Below are positions 1 through 8,062 of a stretch of 64,000 nt of DNA, piece by piece. The stretch comes from Verrucomicrobiia bacterium (lineage in GTDB: Bacteria; Verrucomicrobiota; Verrucomicrobiae; Limisphaerales; JAKPVM01): the NCBI GenBank assembly GCA_026417275.1, contig JAOADO010000002.1, forward strand, positions 1-64,000, read 5' to 3'. The notes below the pieces were generated by a model. The model worked only from the letters and a program-made list of their open reading frames with translations, ran no database searches and had not been told where the DNA came from. Made by a program: the position numbers and the translations under genes. The stretch's first letter is position 1. Each line of letters starts with the position of its first letter.

Positions 1-1352
1 CCGCCAACGCCGACAAAATGTTGCCCCGCTTCGTAGCAAATAAGCCGTAGCCCGTATTTATCAGCAACCTTCTTTTGCGTTTTCATCCAGTTCACAGCTT
101 CAGGAATTGAATTGGTCTTCCCGTAATCGAGAACCTGCTCAACCGTCCAGCCTGCAACCATGTCCGCGTTTATTTTCCCCTTCGGGCTGATGTTCATAGA
201 AAAATAAGGGGCAATTGCCAGAGCATCGCAATTTTTCGCTGTATCGTTGTAAGAAAGCACGATGCCGTCAGTCCAGTATGGACTGCTTGCCGCCTGCCAG
301 GCATTTCCCCGGACAAGCCGCTCCCGTCCCCCGAACACTTCCTCCCAGATTTTGAATATTTCCACAGAGCGTTTTGCATAATACTTACCTGCGCCTTCCC
401 ATGGTCTTTCAAGCGGAGGAATGCCAAGTTCCTTTGCCATTTGCGCGGCATAGCGGTTTTGCTCAAAAATTGAATTCCACACCTCGTTAGAATATTCGAT
501 GTAAATTTTTAAATCGGGTCTAAGAAACTTTTTTACAAGAGTTGCGAACTCTCGAATGTAATCATCGTCTGCCATATGCGGCATGCAAAACCATGCGTTA
601 ACACCAAGTCGGTTGCACAGGTCAACCATCACTTCCACTGGAATTCCTTTTTCTGTGTAATTGCAATAATCCGGCATTGGACGTTCCTTCCATGAACGTT
701 GTTTTGAGCCATTAGTATGCATCCAGTCCATGAACCTGAACGTGTTAAAATTTCGCCACCGTTTTAAAAACTGCGGTGTAAACGGCTCCCTCTTATACGT
801 GGCTTCATGACCTGGCATTATGACGCGAATGTTTCGAATGTAATTCTGCGGATTCGTCCTTCTAATGGCAAGGAATGTGCCCCCCTTTTCGACGTTAATA
901 TTAACCACAATTCTGCCCGCGGAGCGAGAAACAACCTTTGCGTTCATCGTAAAATCAATCTCCCCCTCGCCATCATAAAGGCAGACGTACTCGCCAGCAG
1001 GCGCATGCCCGCCCGTAAGAATAGGTGTTTCCGCCCAACAATCGGGTTCAAGCCGCTTTATCCATCCATTCTCATCACACTCAAGTTCCGGTCCTTTGCC
1101 CCATGCCATGCCCTTCTTCTGGCTAATCCATTTGCGAGAGAGTTTGAAAATATCCACAAATGGATGTTCGGTATTCCAATCTGCCGGACCGGCAAGGTTA
1201 ATCCCTAATCGCGCCTTTTGCGGCGCAACGTTAATCTCGTCCTGCGCTTCAGCCATATTGCTTCCAATCGCAAGACCAAGAAACACAATGACAATACAAA
1301 CTCCCTCTAGAATATTGAATCCAAGACCGATAGATTTTTTGGGATTTCTCAT
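1..1352 (-). CDS. Secreted glycoside-hydrolase-like (clan GH-A-like) protein, C-terminus cut by window edge
   Basis: An uninterrupted frame of 450 codons runs from ATG at 1352 to the left edge with no stop, so the C-terminus lies outside the window. A hydrophobic N-terminal segment (about residues 10-25, rich in V, I, L, G) ending near AEA looks like a signal peptide. The middle holds a short motif EYSNEVWN (about residue 284-292), where the Asn-Glu pair resembles the acid/base Glu after strand 4 of clan GH-A TIM-barrel glycosidases. Close to the left edge a second Glu in CYEAGQH could be the nucleophile. Proteins of this type are often annotated as cellulose-binding proteins; the substrate cannot be told. 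The ATG was chosen because the next in-frame upstream codons soon meet a stop. The gene converges on nothing and follows the mqnD-like gene on the same strand with a short overlap-free gap. Confidence 0.75.
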   Translation of the reverse strand, partial: MRNPKKSIGLGFNILEGVCIVIVFLGLAIGSNMAEAQDEINVAPQKARLGINLAGPADWNTEHPFVDIFKLSRKWISQKKGMAWGKGPELECDENGWIKRLEPDCWAETPILTGGHAPAGEYVCLYDGEGEIDFTMNAKVVSRSAGRIVVNINVEKGGTFLAIRRTNPQNYIRNIRVIMPGHEATYKREPFTPQFLKRWRNFNTFRFMDWMHTNGSKQRSWKERPMPDYCNYTEKGIPVEVMVDLCNRLGVNAWFCMPHMADDDYIREFATLVKKFLRPDLKIYIEYSNEVWNSIFEQNRYAAQMAKELGIPPLERPWEGAGKYYAKRSVEIFKIWEEVFGGRERLVRGNAWQAASSPYWTDGIVLSYNDTAKNCDALAIAPYFSMNISPKGKINADMVAGWTVEQVLDYGKTNSIPEAVNWMKTQKKVADKYGLRLICYEAGQHFVGVG

Positions 1353-1371
1353 ATTGTCATTTGACGATATT

Positions 1372-2235
1372 TCACCCCACAAATTCAAGTCCTTTGAACT
1401 TTGGAATTAATCCGCGCTCTTCCGCCTTCTTTAAAAATCTGCGAATCGATTCTCTCCCGCGTTCGCCATAATCCACTGTCCAGTGGTTCACATACATACC
1501 AATGAATTTGTCTGCAAGGTTCAGGTCGAGTCCGCGTCCAAACTGAAGCGCATATTTAACTGCCCCATCACGGTGATTGAGAGAAAATTGAATGCTCTCT
1601 TTGATAATGGCTGAAATAACCTTTCGTTCATCAGACGGAATTCTCTTGTGAATCACGTTTCCGCCAAGTGGAAGTGGTAAATTGTCATTTTCGTTTTTCC
1701 ACCAGACTCCGAGGTCCTCGCAAACCACTAACCCTTCACGGCTGAACGTGAGTTGTCCTTCATGAATCACAAGTCCAGCATCGGCTTTCCCGCTTAACAC
1801 CGTTTCGAAAATCTGGTCAAATGGAACAACCACGCAATTTAACTCGCCCTCTGAACAATTCAGGTAAAGTTGGAGGGCGAGAAACGCACTCGTGAGTTTT
1901 CCAGGAATGGCGATTCTGGATTTTATGATTTCATCTTTGGAAAGCCGTTTTTTTGCCACAATTATTGGACCATAGCCATCACCCATACTTGCGCCGCACG
2001 GTAGAAGAGCATAATTGTCTGCAACATATGGATACGCATGGAAACTGATGGCAGAAATATCAAGCCTCCCCGCCATCGCCCACTCATTAAGTGTCTGGAT
2101 ATCCCGCAGTATGTGTTCAAAATTGTACCCGCGGCAATCCACAAGTCCCGATGCCATTCCGTAAAACATGAACGCATCGTCAGGATCCGGCGAATGACCA
2201 AGTGTTAATTTTTTATTAATCATGTTATGAACCAT
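1372..2235 (-). CDS. mqnD: MqnD-like menaquinone biosynthesis protein (1,4-dihydroxy-6-naphthoate synthase family)
   Basis: 287 residues, the usual size of the MqnA/MqnD periplasmic-binding-protein-like fold family. The N-terminal SPDPDD (residues 15-20) corresponds to the SPCPNDTF signature of MqnD, and the IHEGQLTF and LPLPLGG motifs (about residues 155-190) match the MqnD pattern in which a conserved His acts on cyclic dehypoxanthine futalosine. The reaction releases dihydroxynaphthoate in the futalosine pathway; mqnE at 22085 in this window supports that route. The first ATG is used; a second Met at codon 5 (ATG at 2221-2223) is equally possible. The Cys-to-Asp and Asn-to-Asp changes in the signature leave room for a related binding protein, so MqnD is the best but not the only call. 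Confidence 0.75.
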   Translation of the reverse strand: MVHNMINKKLTLGHSPDPDDAFMFYGMASGLVDCRGYNFEHILRDIQTLNEWAMAGRLDISAISFHAYPYVADNYALLPCGASMGDGYGPIIVAKKRLSKDEIIKSRIAIPGKLTSAFLALQLYLNCSEGELNCVVVPFDQIFETVLSGKADAGLVIHEGQLTFSREGLVVCEDLGVWWKNENDNLPLPLGGNVIHKRIPSDERKVISAIIKESIQFSLNHRDGAVKYALQFGRGLDLNLADKFIGMYVNHWTVDYGERGRESIRRFLKKAEERGLIPKFKGLEFVG

Positions 2236-2343
2236 TAAAACTATTCATAATTTACTCACCGAAGATAACTTTTGTGAATAAAAATAATGCAAAAAAAGTC
2301 TTGTTATTTTGATTGGTAGAACAGAAAATGGAAGAGATAGCCT

Positions 2344-3672
2344 ATGAAAAATAATAATACACAGCAAAACGAAATATCGCGTAGAAACTTTCTGAAGGGA
2401 GCAACTATCGCCGCTGGCGCAATGGCGATTGGTTTCCCATCAATTCTCAATGCTCAATCCAAAGGACCAATTAATGCGGTCGTCATTGGTATGGGCGGTC
2501 GTGGCGGTGGCGCTGGGCAAAACTTCCTGAGCGCCGCAAAAATTGCCGGTGTCGAAGCCAAAATAGTCGCGGTTGCCGATATTTTCCCCAATCAGGCTCG
2601 CAGAGGCGTCCAGGCTTACGGTTTGCCAGAAGACAAATGCTTCAGCGGATTTGATTCATATATAAAAGCCCTTGAACAACCAGGCGTAAATTATGCTATC
2701 TTAGCCGCCCCTCCAGGATTCCGTCCCCCTCATTTCAAAGCCTGCATCGAAAAAGGCGTTAACGTATTCATGGAAAAACCGGTCGCTGTTGATGGACCAG
2801 GTTGCCGTATAATGTATCAGGCTTACGAAGAAGCGAAAAAGAAAGGCTTGAAAGTTGCCGCTGGAACACAACGTCGTCATCAAGCCAGCTATGTTGACCT
2901 GGTCAAAAAGATTCAAGACGGCGCAATCGGTGACATCATAACATTGCGTGCCTACTGGGTTAACGGCGGACCAATCTGGCATCGGGGAGAAAAAGGCGAT
3001 ACAGCACTCGAAAAACAGATCGCAAACTGGTACCACTACATCTGGCTTTCCGGCGACCATATTGTCGAACAACACGTTCACAACCTCGACGTCTGCAACT
3101 GGATAATGGGCAATGACCATCCTGTTCGTTGCTGGGGTATGGGCGCTCGCCAACAATTAGGTAACAAGAGCGGCGAAATCTGGGACAACTTTGCTATTGA
3201 ATATGAATACAAAAACGGCGTCCGTATGTACAGCTACTGCGGACAAATCAAACGTTCATGGTCATCTGTCAGCGAAGCTGTTCACGGAACAAAAGGCAAC
3301 TCAAACCCGGGCAGTCGAATCTCTCTTAACAGCGGCGAAACTATTCGTCCAACCTTGAAACTCGACACCAACGATCCTTACACGCAAGAACACGTTGACC
3401 TCATCCGTGCGATTGTTAACAACACAGACCTTAACGAGGCAAAGAACGTTACAGACAGCACGTTGACGGCAATTATGGGACGCGAAGCGGCTTACAGCGG
3501 CGGTGAAGTCACATGGGACGCTATTCTGAACTCTGAATTTAAATACGGACCAGACCTGCTTTACACCGACGCATCAAAGATGACATTTGGCGACTTCCGT
3601 ACATTGAAACCGCCAATGCCAAGCATTCACAACATCTTGAAGAACCCTCCGTCATTTGAAGTTGCGTCCTGA
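2344..3672 (+). CDS. Tat-exported Gfo/Idh/MocA family oxidoreductase
   Basis: 442 residues. A twin-arginine signal (RRNFLKG at 13-19) is followed by a small-residue hydrophobic stretch ending near LNA, so the protein is predicted to be exported folded, with its nicotinamide cofactor. The Rossmann motif GMGGRG is at 49-54 and the family signature EKP at 144-146; a His-rich stretch near residue 240 (HIVEQHVH) lies in the sugar-binding C-terminal domain. Such exported dehydrogenases are abundant in Verrucomicrobiota and Planctomycetes and act on sugars or glycosides (GH109-like); the actual substrate is unknown. It stands alone, divergent from the mqnD-like gene and closed by a strong hairpin terminator. 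Confidence 0.9.
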   Translation: MKNNNTQQNEISRRNFLKGATIAAGAMAIGFPSILNAQSKGPINAVVIGMGGRGGGAGQNFLSAAKIAGVEAKIVAVADIFPNQARRGVQAYGLPEDKCFSGFDSYIKALEQPGVNYAILAAPPGFRPPHFKACIEKGVNVFMEKPVAVDGPGCRIMYQAYEEAKKKGLKVAAGTQRRHQASYVDLVKKIQDGAIGDIITLRAYWVNGGPIWHRGEKGDTALEKQIANWYHYIWLSGDHIVEQHVHNLDVCNWIMGNDHPVRCWGMGARQQLGNKSGEIWDNFAIEYEYKNGVRMYSYCGQIKRSWSSVSEAVHGTKGNSNPGSRISLNSGETIRPTLKLDTNDPYTQEHVDLIRAIVNNTDLNEAKNVTDSTLTAIMGREAAYSGGEVTWDAILNSEFKYGPDLLYTDASKMTFGDFRTLKPPMPSIHNILKNPPSFEVAS

Positions 3673-3690
3673 TAAATCTGTTCTAAAACG

Positions 3691-3720
3691 AAAAACGGCG
3701 GCTTTTAAGCCGCCGTTTTT
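3691..3720. terminator. Perfect-stem bidirectional terminator between convergent genes
   Basis: A 12-bp perfect inverted repeat (AAAAACGGCGGC / GCCGCCGTTTTT) surrounds a 6-base loop. The GC-rich core followed by five T on each strand fits a Rho-independent terminator that serves both the oxidoreductase on the plus strand and the PilT-like gene on the minus strand. Confidence 0.9.
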
Positions 3721-3771
3721 ATTTATAAAAACACTTAAAAATTAGTCATTCGACTAATTGCGAACAAAAAA

Positions 3772-4872
3772 TTAACCTAAAATCCTCGCCCCTTCACTCA
3801 GGAAAATACCACGCAGATTCATCTTCAGCGCCTCCGGATTCGACGCCTTTGTCAACGCTTCCTCTTCTGTGACCTTGCCTTCTTTTACAAGTTGCAACAA
3901 ATGCTGATTGAACGTTTGCATCCCTTCATCCGCACCAGTTTCTATCGCCACAGATATCTTTTCTAAACGATTTTCCTCAAGAAGCTTTTTGATAATTGGT
4001 GTGTTAATGAGAATTTCTACTGCAGGAGTTACCGTCCCCTTCACAGTCGTCACCATTCGTTGACAGATGACAGCGCACAATGTTCCAGCAAGTTGACGCC
4101 TCACCTGTTCTCGCTCCTCAGACGGAAAGAAATCCAAAATTCTTCCGATTGACTGCGCCGCATTTGTAGTGTGAAGTGTAGAAAGCACAAGGTGTCCTGT
4201 GTCAGCCGCGCTCATTGCCGCTTGAAAACTTGTCGCATCGCGCATTTCGCCAACCATTATTACATCTGGGTCTTGACGCAACATATTCTTTAAACCCGTC
4301 GCAAAACTCTTTGTGTCAAGTCCTATTTCCCTCTGCTCAATCACAGATTGGTTATCTTCAAAAACATACTCAATCGGGTCTTCAAGCGTAATAATGTGTT
4401 TCTTAAAATTCTCGTTAATATGCTCAATCATCGCCGCAAGCGTAGTGGATTTACCAGAACCTGTTGTCCCTGCCACCAGAACAATACCCCTGTGCTCCTC
4501 GGCAATTTTCTTAAGCACATGCGGCAATCCCAGCGTGTCGAAACTCGGAACCTTTGTTTTCACATAGCGCATCGCGATGGCAAACGTGCCGCGTTGCTGG
4601 AATATATTCGTCCTGAATCTCCCGATTCCGCTCAAATAATACGAAAAGTCTATTTCTCTGTTTTCTTCAAGTTTCGCCACCGCGTGCGGAGGAACAATTT
4701 TTTTAACCACCTTATCCACCCATTCTTCCGTTGGAATCGGGCATTCAATCGCAATCAACTGCCTGTTCAATCTGAATACCACAGGACTATCCACTTTAAT
4801 ATGTATGTCAGATGCCCCTGCTTCAACAGCAGTGGAAAGTATTTTATTAAACAATTCGTATTCAGGTTCCAT
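3772..4872 (-). CDS. pilT: Type IV pilus retraction ATPase, PilT/PilU family
   Basis: 366 residues, the usual PilT length. The protein has the PAS-like N-domain, then Walker A GTTGSGKST (135-143), the Asp box LEDPIEY (163-169), Walker B DVIMVGE (203-209) and the His box with STLHTT (231-236). These hexameric cytoplasmic ATPases depolymerise type IV pili. The C-terminal AIRNLIRE motif typical of PilT is replaced by IIKKLLEE (293-300), and GMQTFNQ (317-323) resembles the PilU branch, so this may be an accessory retraction motor rather than PilT proper. A PilZ-like gene lies upstream on the same strand, and a pseudopilin is encoded far away at 42.7 kb. Confidence 0.92.
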   Translation of the reverse strand: MEPEYELFNKILSTAVEAGASDIHIKVDSPVVFRLNRQLIAIECPIPTEEWVDKVVKKIVPPHAVAKLEENREIDFSYYLSGIGRFRTNIFQQRGTFAIAMRYVKTKVPSFDTLGLPHVLKKIAEEHRGIVLVAGTTGSGKSTTLAAMIEHINENFKKHIITLEDPIEYVFEDNQSVIEQREIGLDTKSFATGLKNMLRQDPDVIMVGEMRDATSFQAAMSAADTGHLVLSTLHTTNAAQSIGRILDFFPSEEREQVRRQLAGTLCAVICQRMVTTVKGTVTPAVEILINTPIIKKLLEENRLEKISVAIETGADEGMQTFNQHLLQLVKEGKVTEEEALTKASNPEALKMNLRGIFLSEGARILG

Positions 4873-5052
4873 AAATTCCTCTTAAAATTCTAAATTTACA
4901 AATCTAAAAACCCCTGCATTCAAATGCTATGAAATATAAACTAAATTTTCCTTAAAGAAAAGATTTTTCAAAAAGAAATCAGAATAAAAACAAAAAGTTG
5001 CGTCTAATACGCAAAACAAAACTACTTACAGTCCGCGGTCTTTTGCTCCCTT

Positions 5053-5379
5053 TTAACGCACCGTCGCCTGCACCATCTCTGTCAATTGCATCTCCACTCC
5101 CGATGCCATTCCTGTAAACAACACAGTGATATTGTACCCAGTATGTTTGTTCCCTTTGCACGCAACAACAACTCCATTGCAATGAACACGATTACCGTTC
5201 TTCGGAGACACAATATCAAGAGTGATTTCTGTATATTCTTGAATGGGATTAACCGAGTGGAATTCTATGCCGTTTTTGCCTACATGAATTTTCTCCGGTG
5301 ACAGCGACAGAAGAGTCTGACGCGCATGGACTACAACCGGCTTAAAAGCATTGGACCTATCTAACTTTCCTGCGCTCAT
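5053..5379 (-). CDS. Small PilZ-like domain protein
   Basis: 108 residues, predicted all-beta with alternating hydrophobic strands, of PilZ-domain size. A segment NGIEFHS (about 35-41) occupies the place of the D/N-x-S-x-x-G motif, and a late HTGYNITVLF strand (about 78-87) resembles the closing strand of PilZ barrels. The Arg-rich RxxxR c-di-GMP motif is not seen, so nucleotide binding is doubtful. It lies 180 bases upstream of the pilT-like gene on the same strand, which suits a role in pilus control. The assignment is by pattern only. Confidence 0.5.
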   Translation of the reverse strand: MSAGKLDRSNAFKPVVVHARQTLLSLSPEKIHVGKNGIEFHSVNPIQEYTEITLDIVSPKNGNRVHCNGVVVACKGNKHTGYNITVLFTGMASGVEMQLTEMVQATVR

Positions 5380-5570
5380 AGATTATTGCAAATAAATTAG
5401 CACAAAAAATCGGCAAGTCAAATATGGTTCACAAAATTTTTTAAAGAAAAATCACAGAAATCTCATAGAAAAAATATTAATTTCCCATCAAAATCTTTCC
5501 GCAAAATAGATTACAAGAAAATACTTAATAATAATTTAAACATGTCTTGCCATTCATACATACAAAATAT

Positions 5571-5579
5571 TTATCCACA
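5571..5579 (+). other. Single consensus DnaA box (TTATCCACA)
   Basis: A perfect 9-mer TTATCCACA lies in the 238-base gap between cinA and the PilZ-like gene. It is isolated, with no cluster around it and no change of strand composition here, so it may be a chance match or a DnaA titration or regulatory site. The rest of the gap is AT-rich without further recognisable signals. Confidence 0.35.
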
Positions 5580-5617
5580 GATGTCATTGGCACCCACGCT
5601 ACTGTTTCCAGGAGTTA

Positions 5618-6877
5618 TTAGATATTCAGCATGTTTCTCCTTGCCATTTCGAGCGCCTGTTGAGACGTGACCTGTTTAAAAGTTTCGCGGTCGTATGGAT
5701 TAAAATTTTTGCTTACAATAGTTTTCTCTGGTGTGGAAACAGCTATAAAAACGGTTCCAACAGGTTTTTCCGTCGTGCCGCCTGTGGGACCAGCAATACC
5801 CGTAATTGCAATGCTATAATCAACGCCAGAAAACCGTTTTAAACCCTCCGCCATTTCTCTGGCAACCTGTTCGCTTACGGCTCCGAATCCACGAAGCGAA
5901 TTCTCTGAAACACCAAGAATCTTCATCTTTGCTTCATTTGCGTAAGAAACCACGCCTCCCCAAAAAACCACCGAAGCGCCCGAAACATTAGTAATTCGAT
6001 TCGCCACAAGTCCGCCTGTGCACGATTCCGCAACAGCAAGCGTCTGCCTTTTCTCCGTTAAAATTCGAACAATCACCTGCTCCAGAGTTTCATCTCCTTC
6101 CCCAAAAATATAACTGCCAAGATTGCGGCGAATAATGATTTCCGCCTGCGAAACAAGTTCTGCGGAATTATCCCCTCGCGCTTCTAAACGAATATCAACT
6201 TCGCCCGGGCGCGCACAATATCCAATTGTGAGTCCTCTATCTTCAAACGGTTTTAATTGCTCAGCTATTGTCTCCTCCACCTTCGATTCTCCTATGCCTG
6301 TACTTCTAAGAATCTTGCATGCATAATTTTCGTTTTTAAACCGTTTTTTTAATTCTGACACAACCTGGTTTTCAAACATGGGATGCAGTTCCCTCGGCGG
6401 CCCAGGAAGCATTATCAGAAGAGTTCTCCCTTTCTCCAGTCTATTCAACTTCTCAACTTCCATTAACAAACCTGGAGCAGTTCCAAATTGGTTAAATAAA
6501 ACAATTGCCCCTTCTGGTACAAGCGCTTGAATTTTGGTGCTTTCTGGTTGTTCGCGTTTTCGAGAGACAAAATAGTTCCGTATGTTTTCGGCAACTTGTT
6601 CATTGAAAATCAGCCTTTTGCCGACCAATTCCGCAATTGCGTCGCGGGTACGGTCATCAGACGTTGGACCAAGTCCACCAGTGGTAATTACAATATCCGC
6701 GCGCTGGAGCGCTTCTGAAACTGCAGATTTTATTTCTTCTGCTCTGTCTGAAACCGTTGTCTGCCGAATTACAACAAATCCAAGTCCAGTTAATCGGGAT
6801 GAAAGCCACTGCTGGTGTGTGTTTAATATAGAACCCAATAACAACTCACTGCCCGTGGTAATAATTTCAACTTTCAT
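5618..6877 (-). CDS. cinA: CinA family protein (nicotinamide-nucleotide amidase / competence-damage protein)
   Basis: 419 residues, full length for two-domain CinA. The N-terminal MoCF-type domain carries TTGGLGPTSDD (65-75) and LPGPPRE (157-163), the signature of the ADP-ribose or NAD-related pyrophosphatase half. The C-terminal domain has AESCTGG (283-289), with the catalytic Ser and surrounding residues of nicotinamide mononucleotide deamidase (PncC). The protein recycles NMN formed by NAD-dependent DNA ligase. The first ATG gives the family-standard start. No neighbours suggest an operon. Confidence 0.95.
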   Translation of the reverse strand: MKVEIITTGSELLLGSILNTHQQWLSSRLTGLGFVVIRQTTVSDRAEEIKSAVSEALQRADIVITTGGLGPTSDDRTRDAIAELVGKRLIFNEQVAENIRNYFVSRKREQPESTKIQALVPEGAIVLFNQFGTAPGLLMEVEKLNRLEKGRTLLIMLPGPPRELHPMFENQVVSELKKRFKNENYACKILRSTGIGESKVEETIAEQLKPFEDRGLTIGYCARPGEVDIRLEARGDNSAELVSQAEIIIRRNLGSYIFGEGDETLEQVIVRILTEKRQTLAVAESCTGGLVANRITNVSGASVVFWGGVVSYANEAKMKILGVSENSLRGFGAVSEQVAREMAEGLKRFSGVDYSIAITGIAGPTGGTTEKPVGTVFIAVSTPEKTIVSKNFNPYDRETFKQVTSQQALEMARRNMLNI

Positions 6878-6891
6878 AGATTAGTTTTAGT

Positions 6892-6930
6892 AAAAAAAGG
6901 ACTTATAAATCTCATAAACCTTATAAGTCC
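6892..6930 (-). terminator. Hairpin terminator for the aldo/keto reductase
   Basis: A 10-bp perfect inverted repeat GGACTTATAA / TTATAAGTCC (6899-6908 and 6921-6930) is followed, reading the minus strand, by a run of seven T. It sits between the end of the aldo/keto reductase gene and cinA, so it ends the upstream gene on the minus strand. Confidence 0.75.
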
Positions 6931-6968
6931 TATATTTAAAAAAATTTTCGATGGATTAAGAAATTATT

Positions 6969-7871
6969 TTACAATTCCGCCAGGGCTCGGTTCATTCGTT
7001 CAATAGCTTCGTCAATTTCTTCCCTGCTTTTAAAGCCGATTGTTATGGCGTCAACTTCTTTACATGTCATGGCAAATCGAATGGATTTTTCCCTGTCTTC
7101 AGGATTTGTGAAATCACCATTGCCAATTATTTTCATTCCCAGCACGCCGCGCCCTTTTGCCTTCATCTGTTTTATTTCTTCCAGAACAGGCTCGATTTTA
7201 TTGCCGGGCTTGTCCCATGTTTGTTCTGGTCCGTCAACATGTTTTGCCTGCGGATTGATTCTTACAAGGTGAATCTCCGTCCACGGCGAAACCGTTGCGG
7301 CATGAAGCGCTGGCAGGCTGTGGCATGAAACACCCTTTGCTCGAATCCATTTCTTTTCCTTAGCCTCGTTAAAGCCGTCCATTATCCGTTTATAATCATC
7401 CGTCCAATTATCCTTAACCATGCAGTGGATTAGAAGGGCGTCAATATAATCGGTGTTAAAGATTTTGCGGTGGTTGTCAATAACCTCAAGTATATTTTCT
7501 GGTTTACCGGGAACTTTGGAGAGAATAAACAAATTTTCCCGCGGCAATCCTTTTATAGCATCGCCAATCCAGCCAAATGTTCGATACGCCTGCGCACAGT
7601 CAAGGTAACGAATACCTTTATCATAGGCATAATGAATCAGGTCAATGAACCTTTCTTTTCCAAGATTGTATTGAACATTTCCACTGTTGCTTCCAGTGCC
7701 AAAACCAAGCCTGGAAGTTTTCAACCCTGTTCTTCCAAGAGAAACCATGTCTACAGCGGTCCTCTTTGTTTGAGCTGAACTGGCGCTTTCTGCCAGACCA
7801 ATGATTGTTGTCCCCGCAATTGCAGTTGTGGTTTTAATAAAATCACGACGTGTGAGACGACGATTAATCAT
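6969..7871 (-). CDS. Tat-exported aldo/keto reductase
   Basis: The frame is open from an ATG at 7883, but an ATG four codons later (7871) has a good ribosome site, GGAGG about six bases before it, so that start is preferred (300 residues). The N-terminus has a twin-arginine motif RRDFIK followed by a hydrophobic stretch ending ASSA, which predicts export. The barrel shows the Asp and Tyr of the catalytic tetrad in YLDCAQAYR, the Lys in LSKVPG and the His in LLIHCMV. It belongs to the large family of exported aldo/keto reductases in Verrucomicrobiota and Planctomycetes with unknown carbonyl substrates. It is monocistronic, ended by the hairpin downstream. Confidence 0.9.
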   Translation of the reverse strand: MINRRLTRRDFIKTTTAIAGTTIIGLAESASSAQTKRTAVDMVSLGRTGLKTSRLGFGTGSNSGNVQYNLGKERFIDLIHYAYDKGIRYLDCAQAYRTFGWIGDAIKGLPRENLFILSKVPGKPENILEVIDNHRKIFNTDYIDALLIHCMVKDNWTDDYKRIMDGFNEAKEKKWIRAKGVSCHSLPALHAATVSPWTEIHLVRINPQAKHVDGPEQTWDKPGNKIEPVLEEIKQMKAKGRGVLGMKIIGNGDFTNPEDREKSIRFAMTCKEVDAITIGFKSREEIDEAIERMNRALAEL

Positions 7872-8002
7872 GACACCCTCCATTATTGAGAATTTTTTCC
7901 GTTATATAAAACACCGACTGAAAAATAATCCTGGACTGCATTATTTTATTTAACGGCATCATTTGAATATAAATATGCGCCAGCCAATCGTATAAATCCA
8001 GA

Positions 8003-8038
8003 AAAAAACAAACAGACCGCTATCAATAGCGGTCTGTT
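8003..8038 (-). terminator. Hairpin terminator for the EF-G-like gene
   Basis: A perfect 12-bp inverted repeat AACAGACCGCTA / TAGCGGTCTGTT (8011-8022 and 8027-8038) with a four-base loop is followed on the minus strand by TG and a run of seven T. It lies 25 bases beyond the stop codon of the EF-G-like gene. Confidence 0.88.
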
Positions 8039-8062
8039 CCTCTAAATGAATGTTTAAAACAA

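Noticed and set aside
807..1410. Overlapping plus-strand reading frames
   Set aside because: They lie opposite the long coherent minus-strand glycosidase-like frame, have no domain or ribosome site, and are antisense shadows.
5571..5579. Consensus DnaA box as an origin
   Set aside because: It is a single site with no cluster and no composition switch, so it does not support an origin here.
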